Part shown: positions 11,095 to 18,978 of the stretch, piece by piece
Numbering within the stretch: the first letter of the stretch is position 1
How the letters are laid out: each line of letters opens with the position of its first letter
Source of the DNA: Jaapia argillacea MUCL 33604
Taxonomy: Eukaryota; Basidiomycota; Agaricomycetes; Jaapiales; Jaapiaceae
Assembly (NCBI GenBank): GCA_000697665.1
Contig: KL197777.1
Span: 66,820 to 102,705 of the forward strand
Length of the DNA: 35,886 nucleotides
Direction of reading: 5' to 3'
The notes under the pieces: model-generated
The model's input: only the letters and a program-made list of their open reading frames with translations
What the model was told of the DNA's origin: nothing
Database searches by the model: none
Position numbers and translations under genes: made by a program

Positions 11095-11196
11095 GATAAG
11101 TGGTGCACATGGGTGGGTGAGATAAGAAAGATAAGGGTGGTCTGTTTGCTTATCTCGTGGTCGTTGAGGCTTATCTTTGGCTGGCGGATGCTTATC
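11095..11196. promoter_or_regulatory. Cluster of six GATAAG sites upstream of the Par32-like gene
   Basis: GATAAG occurs on the + strand at 11095, 11121 and 11130 and on the - strand (CTTATC) at 11149, 11170 and 11191; a weaker GATAAA is at 11052. The two sets face each other and form nested palindromes: GAGATAAG (11119) with CTTATCTC (11149), and AAAGATAAG (11127) with CTTATCTTT (11170). GATAAG is the core site of fungal nitrogen-regulatory GATA factors (AreA/Nit2/Gln3 type). The cluster ends about 260 bp before the ATG at 11459. Confidence 0.7.
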
Positions 11197-11458
11197 TCTG
11201 CCCACTCGCCGTCTGCAATGACGATTGCGCTTGTCGCGGCACTATCCGGACGCTAGGCTTAACGTTCCTGACCAAGTCGGGCTCGACGTCGGCTGTGCTC
11301 GTCCGAGTCTCAAGTAGGGGTCTCGAAAAAAGTTTCCATCGACAGTTCGGACACCCCAGGCCCGACCGTCCCTTAATAGCCTCACTCTTTTTTCATCTGA
11401 CAAGTCAGCTGCTAATTGCTCCTTTCCTTCCCACCATTACCATCCTCTCCGAATCACC

Positions 11459-12613
11459 ATGTCTTCGATTCTATCCGCAACCACAGATTCTACCGACAAG
11501 CGCTCTGTTTCCAGAGGTCGTGAATTCGTACGTATCTCCTTTCGAAACACCTCCGATTACCTTATCTTGTCCCTGACTTCTTTGCGATCGCCGCATTGCA
11601 GCAATCCTCTGGAAGAGGTGGCGCAGGTAATATCAGGCGCTCCGAGTCTCAGGATCCAAGTACCATCGCTCCAGAGGAGTTGCCCAGAGGGCGAGAGCCT
11701 GCTCCGGCTTTCAGTCCCACTGCCAAGGTACGTCCACCCTCTGCCCATCGATCCCTTTGATCTCAGTCCATCGCTGTTTATCGCGTAGATCGTCTCCGTA
11801 GGTCGTGGCGGCGCAGGCAACTTCCGTTCCCCCTCTCGCGATCCCGCAAAAGTCGGCGAGAACCACCCTCAAACCGCTTCGATCATCTCCGAACATGCTG
11901 CCAACACCGCTGAGTACGAGCGTGAGTTGATCAGGGCCAGCGTCGAGGCCAAGCAGAATGGCGTCGTGCGTGTTGTCATTTTGAATCGTGTTGGCGAAAT
12001 CCATATACTGATCGATCCGCTATGAATAGTTCTCCTCCGGACGTGGTGGAGCAGGCAACATCAATAAATCTCGCTCTCGTTCTCGGGGACCAGCAGCGTC
12101 TATATCCCCTCACCCCTTCCATTCTACTGGGCGTGGAGGTGCCGGAAATATCAAACCTGGAGATGGCGTTGAAATTGATTTGACCGAGGATCACGAGAGA
12201 CAGGCTCATCACCACGACGAGGGAATGTGAGTTTATCTGCTTTGAGCCTAAACTCCTGTCCCTTCCCAACGGAAGCTTATCGATTACGTTTTAGTCATTC
12301 TACTGGCCGTGGTGGTCTCGCAAATATGACTGTCCTCGCCAACCCCCTTCCTGAAGAAATCCCCCCTCACCCCGCTCATGAGGTTGTCTCCTCGGGCCGT
12401 GGAGGAGCCGGTAACATCCGCTCCCGTTCCGCTTCTCGCGATCCCTCCCAAGCTCGTTCCCCTTCTCGTGAGCCAAACGGCCGCTCCTTCTCCCGCGAGC
12501 GAGTTCGCGAAGTCTGGAATAAAGTCACCCACGGACCAGGTCACCACCACCACCACCCCTCAGCCGTTTCCGGTGCCATCCCGCCTGTCACCGAAGCCGC
12601 TCAAGTCGAATGA
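11459..12613 (+). CDS. Par32-like / DUF3602 protein with six GRGG repeats, five exons
   Basis: Exons 11459-11527, 11602-11727, 11789-11965, 12030-12226 and 12295-12613 (introns 61-74 bp) join in frame to 295 aa. The defining feature is six copies of a GRGGAGN motif, each preceded by Ser/Thr/Val and mostly followed by I/F: G27, G70, G128, G158, G194 (variant GRGGLAN) and G224. Introns 1, 3 and 4 lie just upstream of a repeat. Spacers are rich in RSxSR and Pro, typical of phosphorylated disordered proteins, and a His5 run is near the end. In the DUF3602 family, budding-yeast Par32 is a TORC1-responsive phosphoprotein that inhibits the Mep1/Mep3 ammonium permeases. That role is inferred here from family membership only. 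The upstream GATAAG cluster would fit nitrogen control. Confidence 0.85.
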
Positions 12614-13848
12614 CTTGAGATGAGACGTCTGCGGCGCAATTTGGCCAATGGGGGGGTGAGTGCGAGGGTGAAGGAACGTAATCGGGGGTATGTAATGCTA
12701 GGACCAAATCGCTCGGACGTCTCGTTGGGATCTGCGCGGGGGCGAACTTCAATAAGTTCACAATCGCTACAACCGTTCTTGTTTCGGAGGCAACGACGTG
12801 TAACGCTCACGTCGTTGCCGACTGTGGAGGAGGGTATGGAGTATGTGTCTTTTCTTGAATTTTGATTCCCTTTCTTTTTTTCTTCTTTCGGCCTTTCCGA
12901 CTTGCGATCCATTTTTTTAACCTTTTGGGCTTCGCAGTTCTTCTTTCCGTTTTCGTGCATATATGATGATTTTCATGCCTTCGTGTTTTCTCGAAGTCGC
13001 CACCCTCCTTGCCCTTTCCGGTGCTCATTGGACTCTGTTGTATTTTTGTCTCTCCTCTCGATTGGCTCTTTGGAATGGCCCACATCGTTCCTTATCGTTA
13101 TTCTATGCTATCACCGTTATTGCGACCTGCTCTCCTTTGCACGCCATTCCTTTTTCGTGCTTCTTCTCGTCTTCTGCTGTTGTACCACTACGACTAGATC
13201 CCTTTTGCGACGTTTCCTAGATCTCATCTCAAATTGTATTCTTATCTCTCTCATTTGCTCTATCCTCTCCCTCGTGAAAATGAACCTTGGACTAATTATA
13301 TCTTCCCAAACCTTCCCCCCTCCCCTCCTTCTCTCGCAGCAGAACCCTATTCCAAGGCCGAATCAAACGGAGATCTCAGCGCGGACGAAGGAGCACGAGA
13401 AAAACCATAACGCCAATCTTCTTTCAATAAAACCTAAAACCAAAGATCTCATCGCTTGTACTATCCGTCTTTTCTTTGCTTCTCCTTCCCTTATCATCCC
13501 TTATCTTACTCTGTTATACCTCATGATCGTACTTACTATGTTGTACACCGGAATTCGGATTTGGAATATATCTCCTTCTCATCGCTCTGCCTTTGGGAAC
13601 CGTGTGCGAGGAATGGGGGGAGAAAGTTGGAGAGACGAGAGCTATTTATCGTGAATGGACTCTTATCAGAGTCGATTGGTTTGCAGGGTTGGATTGACAG
13701 CGTCCTTCCCCATGGCACAGAACAATTCTAGTGCATCGCAGCGAACTCACCACACAAGGCTATCAGAACGAATTCCAACCAAATCAAGTCTAGGTCTGTC
13801 GGTATCTACCTCAGGGGAATTTGACCCCGGTGGATTTTCTCGCAGATC
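12614..13848. other. 3' flank of the Par32-like gene, T/C-rich, no clear gene
   Basis: A strongly pyrimidine-rich strand from about 12860 to 13560 gives an uninterrupted 250-codon frame (12902-13654). Its translation is almost entirely Phe/Leu/Ser/Cys with no domain, as expected from T/C-rich DNA by chance. I treat it as 3' UTR or intergenic. It could be a membrane protein only if transcript data show it. Confidence 0.45.
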
Positions 13849-15271
13849 TCATTTATCCCATGTCATCAAAAAGTTACTTGTGAGCGCGTTGTGCGAGTGG
13901 CTTCTGCGAGCTTGATAAGAGAATACGGATGAACGGGTCGGCGGGTGAAAGATGTTCTGGTACCCGGCGGCGGGTGTGGGATCGGTGCCTGCGAATTCAA
14001 GTTCATCAGACCCTCTTGCAGCCGATATCGAGGGAGCATTTGCCTGTAGATCAGGGGCAAAATAGTCGAGGGGGGCTTCTTCTGCTCGTGTACACAAACT
14101 GCGGAAGCTTCGGAAGCAGATGTCACTGTGATAATTAACTTCGGTAATGCAACACAAGATGTACCCTATCTTGTCTAACCACGCGACATGATCCATTCGA
14201 ATAAGACATCCAAACTGCCGCAGATAAGCAACGGTCAATAAAATTCTCTTCTCACCCTTGAAAGACGTGGTATCCTGTACAACGGCTGTCGATTTTCTTT
14301 CAAGGTCGATCGTCCATTGGCGAGTATTCTTGGAGGGAAGTGGTTTCGACCCATGTCCATGCAGTAAATGAAGCACTTGGAGAGGCATAATTAACCATCA
14401 CGGAGCTCGACTGTCCGTGTTCCGCCCAAGCTCTCGGCAAGAGGCATTGGCTCCCACTACTCGCGAGATGGGAGATGTTGGGCGCCAAATTTCGAGTGAG
14501 ACCACAAGGCTGGTTCCCATGACTCAGGAGCGTCAGGATGCCCCCAGAGGTTGCCGAAAGAAGGCAAGTTCACGGTGAAGGTCCTTGCACACAAGCGAGG
14601 CCGAGATGCAGTAGCACCATGGCGTTGTTGTGAGCTGGCAAGAGTGAGAGGGCATCCACAGTAGGTCGTACGATAGGACAAGTTGGTCAAGAAGGGAGGC
14701 GAGTTCGGGGTTCCCGTGGTTTAAGGACAGCTGTGCAAGTGGTTGCACCAGTACGACGATTGAGCAAGTAAATCCTAACAGAGAGCAAGACATCCATGAT
14801 GGGAGGAGCCTGTGAGCAAGCGTCGAGTCAATTGAAACATCCATATTTCGAATGTTGATGAAGGCAATAGGAATAGGAGAAAGCGAAGAAAATGTAGCCA
14901 CCGGGGTTTCTTGAGCGGGATACTATGGAACTGGGGCGCTGTTGACGAGTGCTGAGGCGTCCGATGCAAAGCAAGGAGAAGCCATCCACGGGAACCTGGA
15001 GAAACCACAGGCAAATAAACGGCACTTTGATGGGCTTGGGGATCCTGAGGATATCTTCAGGATCGGTGGGGAATGAGGAGCTTGGTCGCGAACTATGCAC
15101 AACCTGTACGACGTATACGGAGAGGGTGGTAGATGGTTTAGAGGCCAAAGCGTCGGTTCACCGTTCGGAGCCTCGGGCCATGAACCCGCACAAATTCAGG
15201 AGGGAGATAAACCTGATCTAAGATCGAAGAATGTTCGATACTTTCGGAAGCCAAGGCTTTTGAAGGCACAA
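13849..15271 (-). other. Decayed or unrecognised minus-strand coding traces, left flank of the retrotransposon
   Basis: Several minus-strand frames (13849-14388, 14300-14488, 14533-14901, 14828-15148) are open for 60-180 codons and hand over from one to another, the look of a frameshifted or multi-exon gene. I see no recognisable domain and no consistent set of splice sites. The right end of this block is directly interrupted by the retrotransposon, and one minus-strand frame continues on the other side of it. Confidence 0.35.
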
Positions 15272-15276
15272 CACAC
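15272..15276. repeat. Target-site duplication CACAC (left copy)
   Basis: CACAC directly precedes TGTCACG of the 5' LTR and is repeated at 23297-23301 directly after the 3' LTR. Five bp is the usual duplication size for Ty3/gypsy integrases. It proves insertion as one unit, without recombination between different elements. Confidence 0.93.
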
Positions 15277-15402
15277 TGTCACGTTCTTTTTACTTCTGAT
15301 CACCTGACCCGTAGAACATTCGTTAGTATTCTGACCAGTAGCATTAAGATCTCAGTATGACGCCTTATTGCACCATAGGACTATTCTTAGCTAGCCATGT
15401 AG

Positions 15403-15409
15403 TATATAA
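15403..15409 (+). promoter_or_regulatory. LTR TATA box
   Basis: TATATAA in the middle of the LTR; its first base is 33 bp upstream of the predicted start at 15436. The same box is present in the 3' LTR at 23129. Confidence 0.75.
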
Positions 15410-15435
15410 GCTTGTACCATTTTAATGCAAACCCC

Positions 15436-15446
15436 AGTCTTGAGCT
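15436..15446 (+). promoter_or_regulatory. Predicted RNA 5' end acting as self-primer
   Basis: AGTCTTGAGCT lies at the expected start-site distance from the TATA box and is the exact reverse complement of the 11 bases at 15573-15583. In Tf1-type elements the first 11 nt of the RNA fold onto the primer-binding site and are cut by RNase H to prime minus-strand DNA. The start site itself is inferred. Confidence 0.65.
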
Positions 15447-15572
15447 GGTCTATTCCAAACCAGCCACTCTTGTGTGTCATTGGTCGACCTCATTACTCCT
15501 TGATCGCTATTCGCACTCCTCATTCAGCGCTGCTGCTAGTCACATCCCTGGTTGTTGTTTGTTGCTGACATT

Positions 15573-15583
15573 AGCTCAAGACT
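15573..15583 (+). other. Primer-binding site (self-priming type)
   Basis: AGCTCAAGACT begins 2 nt after the 5' LTR, the position of a primer-binding site. It lacks the TGG that a tRNA 3' CCA end would require, but complements LTR bases 15436-15446 over 11 of 11 positions, with mismatches immediately on both sides. Confidence 0.7.
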
Positions 15584-15615
15584 TTCCCGTTCCCAACCGC
15601 CCTTGTTGCTCGCAT

Positions 15616-15993
15616 ATGGCAGCGCAGGAGTATCCGACGTCGACACCGACTTATACCGCGTCAAGACGCTCGAGACTAGATTCGACACCCGACATATGAC
15701 CATCAAAATCTACACCAGCAAATATCGTTGCAGTTACCTTCGCGACCCAGCCTATTCATACGCCGACGCCGTCCATGGGCTTCGACTTCAACACGCCTTC
15801 GAACACTGGTCCTTCTGCAGGAAGCCCTACTGCAGGTACCACGACCGTTTCTGATCACTGCGTGGAAAAGCCCCCCCTAGAATACAAAAGCCGTTCTTCT
15901 GATTACTCCCACTTGCACACTCTCGGGTATCCCCAGTTTGTGTTGATCATCTTCGCTGGTGATCAGGTCCGGAATAAGCTTGTGTTTGAATAG
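15616..15993 (+). pseudogene. First leader ORF of the retrotransposon (possible Gag N-terminus), broken
   Basis: The first ATG after the primer site opens MAAQEYPTSTPTYTASRRSR, a Thr/Ser/Pro-rich start similar in flavour to Gag N-termini of fungal gypsy elements. TGA at 15697-15699 interrupts it after 27 codons; the same frame then stays open through GFDFNTPSNTGPSAG to TAG at 15991. The frame is the same register as gag (17770), so it may be the original Gag start separated by an intron or by decay. No domain seen. Confidence 0.4.
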
Positions 15994-16330
15994 CAGGCCG
16001 TCATACCCCTATCGCACTTGCAGGACTTCAAGCGAGTACAGTTGAAAGGTTTCCCACACATCGTCGTCTACGTATTACATAAAATAGAAAAACATCGTAA
16101 GGCCGCAGTATAGAAGTCACGGTGCTAGTAGAGTGTTGACTAGACCCTGACACTGCGAAGAAGCGAAAGCTTGCAACACCCACGTAAAAGTAGATTCTTC
16201 CAGAACTTGTCTAGTGGCATAAGTCCGTTCTGACATTTGCGGCAGACCCTAGGGATTTTCCCAGAATCTACTCAGCCCGGACCCTGAATTTCACATACCC
16301 TCGTTCACACGAGAACCCACCCCGTTTCAC
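15994..16330 (+). other. Leader segment without ORF
   Basis: Stops in all three forward frames. It could be untranslated leader or part of an intron joining the flanking ORFs; I see no decisive splice pair. Confidence 0.4.
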
Positions 16331-17335
16331 ATGCCACCACGAGATAGCGATCTCGTTATCAATTTCATCTGCTGCATTCTTCTCGTTTGCCTCACTGGCA
16401 TCCACCTCGGCATCGCTATCTGCTCCCACGTCTGTGGAACCCTCATCCACGTTCATAACCAATTACTCCAATTGGTTATCACCACCACACGCGCCACATA
16501 TAGACCCATTGCCGTTCCAGCCGTTCACTTCCAGTTTGACGAAAACGGTTACGTCAGCAGCTTTCTCGGAGATCTATATAACGAGGAGGATTTTGAACGT
16601 CCTTGGAACACAGCACCCACTCCACCACCACCAGCAGCACCTTCAGTCGGAACACCCGACTTCGCCACCACACCACCTCGTTCGCCATCACCTCCTAGTC
16701 CTCGAGAACAGGAGTTTCTTCGTCGTCTCACCGAAATCCGCCAACGTCGACCAGAACTCGACCCTCTCGACGTACTATGTTATCGCCTAAACGCGCTCAA
16801 CGCCACCCTCGACTACCCAGACACTTGTGGTAATACCCTCAACTACGAGAATTACGAGACTGCTGAACCTTCCAAGTAGATGCCCATTGACGCCAGACAC
16901 TTCGCCCCCGTCCAATTCAACGAACACCTCATCTTTTGGGTTGTTTGTTTGTTAGAAGCGCTCCGCACCATCATCAACGTCCTTGGAGAGGTCCGCCCAT
17001 ACCTCACCAACGATGAACTACTCCGCATCGAAGGACCGGTAGAAGATATACGTAATATCAGAGAAGCACTAGTAGAGGCAATCAATAGAGGAGAGTGGAG
17101 AAGAGAAGTAGCAGAGTACGCATTGGAAAGACGGTATAACCACTTCGGAGACGAAGACCCCCTTTTCGCACCCGACGAAGACATCGAGGGAAATCCCCTC
17201 CTCGACGTCCTTATCCCCATCCCCCAATCCCCACGTATCCAGGAGGTAATTCCTGAAGTCATCGACTTGACAGAGGACGACGACACGGTCGTAAAAGGAA
17301 GTGGAACTAGCGGAGACCCATTTGTACTTCTGTGA
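16331..17335 (+). CDS. Extra leader ORF(s) of unknown function, Pro-rich then acidic, with a SUMO-interacting motif
   Basis: One frame runs 16331-16879, is closed by TAG and immediately resumes at ATG 16880 to 17335, so it was probably a single protein. Part 1 has a hydrophobic N-terminus that is doubtful, because a better-looking Pro-rich start lies in another frame at 16434. It then reads YNEEDFERPW, a PPPPAAP linker and a charged helix REQEFLRRLTEIRQRRPELD. Part 2 (151 aa) has a helical acidic region and ends with EVIDLTEDDD, a canonical SUMO-interacting motif (hydrophobic core plus acidic tail), followed by GSGTSGDPFVLL. I know no named domain here. Codon use and purine content match the gag that follows. 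Confidence 0.55.
16455..16479. repeat. Perfect 10-bp hairpin in the element leader
   Basis: ATAACCAATT (16455-16464), a 5-nt loop, then AATTGGTTAT (16470-16479). A stable stem-loop in the leader RNA is where retroelements often place dimerisation or packaging signals; that role is a guess. Confidence 0.6.
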
Positions 17336-17352
17336 TTAATTGGCGAAAGTAG

Positions 17353-17715
17353 TCCAAATTACAAAAAACATTTAGGACTGCCACATTGAATCCAGATCCG
17401 GATCTCCCTTGTTACGGGATCTTCCACGTAGTCGGACTAGAAGACAACTTAGACCACACGTGGGATTTCAACACAGGAGCCGACGAACACATCTGCCCTA
17501 CCTCTCCTTGCCCAAATAGATACACCTGTCAAGGGGAAAGCGACGACGAACCCAACGAGGAATCAGAAAGAGCAGTCACACCTTTCGCTCAGTTCGTTGG
17601 AGCAAGAGCAGGACACTGTCGAGCACCGTCCGTCGACTTAGATTCGTCACCTGAGATCCCCACAACAAGACCACCAGAGATACCTTCCCCTACTACACCT
17701 CCCACACCTATCTGA
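17353..17715 (+). pseudogene. Leader ORF in the gag register, separated from gag by a TGA
   Basis: Open from 17353 to TGA at 17713-17715 and in the same register as gag at 17770. Past the TGA the frame runs straight into gag without another stop, so this is probably the N-terminal extension of Gag with one nonsense change. There is no in-frame ATG near its start, hence it may be reached by splicing or frameshift. It has a Cys/His cluster (EHICPTSPCPNRYTC) and a Pro/Thr-rich tail. Confidence 0.5.
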
Positions 17716-17769
17716 ATCCCACTACCACAAACACCTTTAACCGCCGCACCCCAACACCCATCGCCCGTC

Positions 17770-18978
17770 ATGACCACCGTACAAATGACCGATGCCCAAT
17801 TTAATCAACTTCTCGACACCCTAAGAGGTTCCAATGCGAAAGTAGAAAAAACTGCGGCACCCGGACATTATGGAGGGGACAAAAAAGAATACAATGACTG
17901 GCGCGATAATGTCACCGCCTACATCGATGCCAATACCAGAGCGTATGGGACCGACAAGGCCAAATTCTTGTATGTCACCTCCTTACTCCAAGGAGAAGCG
18001 TCGACATGGAGGAAACACATTCGAATCCAATGGACGCAACATGAAGGATTGTTAGCTGCGGAAAAAGCCAAAACGCCGCCTGATGCCAATGAGGTCGCTC
18101 GCCTCAAACAAGTCCTAACCTGGGACCGATTCGTTAGCGTTCTTGATGAACGCTTCAGGGAAGTAAATCGAGAAGAAAAGGCTCGCCTGCGAATGTTGGA
18201 GACCAAACAAGGCAACAAAACCGCCGACGAATACCTCACCAATTACAACCGCTTCGTTCTAGAAGCCAAACTCAAACTTCCAGACGCATTCCACATTGAC
18301 AACTTTAAACGAAATGTGAACGTCGAGATCATTAGGAAGATAGAGACAGGAATCACGAAGCCGCCAACTAACTTCGTGGATTACGGTGCATGGATAATTC
18401 GAATTGACGAAGCAACGCGACAGTTCAACGCGCAGCATCGTCAAAACCAACTCTCGGCCCAAGCGCGTCCTTTTGTCCCTCGCCCCCAAACGGTATTCGT
18501 ACAACGTAATCAACCTCCTCAGCAATTCACCCCACAACAGTATCGTCCACCACCTGGACCCCCACCATCACAATCTGGATCCGGCCAGAATACGCAAAAC
18601 CGGAGAACTGGCACGGGCATAATGTTCGGAGGCAGTGGTCAGCCAATGGACTTAAGTCGCGCACGTGCCTTGGCAGTTTGCTATAACTGCCAACAGAAAG
18701 GCCACTTCGCGCGGGACTGTCCGCAACCGAAACGTCCCATTGTGGAACGTTCTCGGGAAATGTTCATGCAGTATACCCCAGAAGAACTCGTGGAAATCCG
18801 CAACCTTCTGGATGCACTAAACCAAAAAACAAGTGTTGAAGAAATGGACTATGAGAACGCGCAAAGGCAGGAACAGACGGACCAAGTAGCTACGGAGTAT
18901 GTAGATGAAGAAGACGATCCTAATTCTCTCCCGGACGATCCTTCTGTAATCCCCCAGGCTTTTTACCCCAGTCGATAG
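17770..18978 (+). CDS. gag: Gag polyprotein (capsid/nucleocapsid)
   Basis: 402 aa from ATG 17770. The N-terminal half is a retrotransposon Gag domain (GGDKKEYNDWRDNVTAYI, KFLYVTSLLQGEASTW), which forms the particle shell. A Gln/Pro-rich linker and a CCHC zinc knuckle, CYNCQQKGHFARDC (residues 304-317), follow for RNA binding. The tail is acidic and ends at TAG 18976-18978. It overlaps the open pol frame (-1 register) for 55 nt, from 18924. Translation may start further upstream, since the register is open back to 17716. Confidence 0.92.
   Translation: MTTVQMTDAQFNQLLDTLRGSNAKVEKTAAPGHYGGDKKEYNDWRDNVTAYIDANTRAYGTDKAKFLYVTSLLQGEASTWRKHIRIQWTQHEGLLAAEKAKTPPDANEVARLKQVLTWDRFVSVLDERFREVNREEKARLRMLETKQGNKTADEYLTNYNRFVLEAKLKLPDAFHIDNFKRNVNVEIIRKIETGITKPPTNFVDYGAWIIRIDEATRQFNAQHRQNQLSAQARPFVPRPQTVFVQRNQPPQQFTPQQYRPPPGPPPSQSGSGQNTQNRRTGTGIMFGGSGQPMDLSRARALAVCYNCQQKGHFARDCPQPKRPIVERSREMFMQYTPEELVEIRNLLDALNQKTSVEEMDYENAQRQEQTDQVATEYVDEEDDPNSLPDDPSVIPQAFYPSR

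Larger units (their letters stand above)
15277..15570 (+). repeat. 5' LTR
   Basis: 294 bp with TGTCA at the start and TGACA at the end, aligned without gaps to the copy at 23003-23296. It carries a TATA box and the probable transcription start. Its four differences from the 3' LTR (15310, 15322, 15486, 15513) are all CpG sites intact here and lost in the 3' copy. Confidence 0.96.

Noticed and set aside
12902-13654. 250-codon open frame downstream of the Par32-like gene
   Set aside because: It lies in strongly T/C-rich DNA; the translation is low-complexity Phe/Leu/Ser with no domain, and it starts in what should be a 3' flank.
15571-15590. tRNA primer-binding site after the 5' LTR
   Set aside because: It lacks the TGG needed to pair with a tRNA CCA end; the self-complement to the LTR is better.
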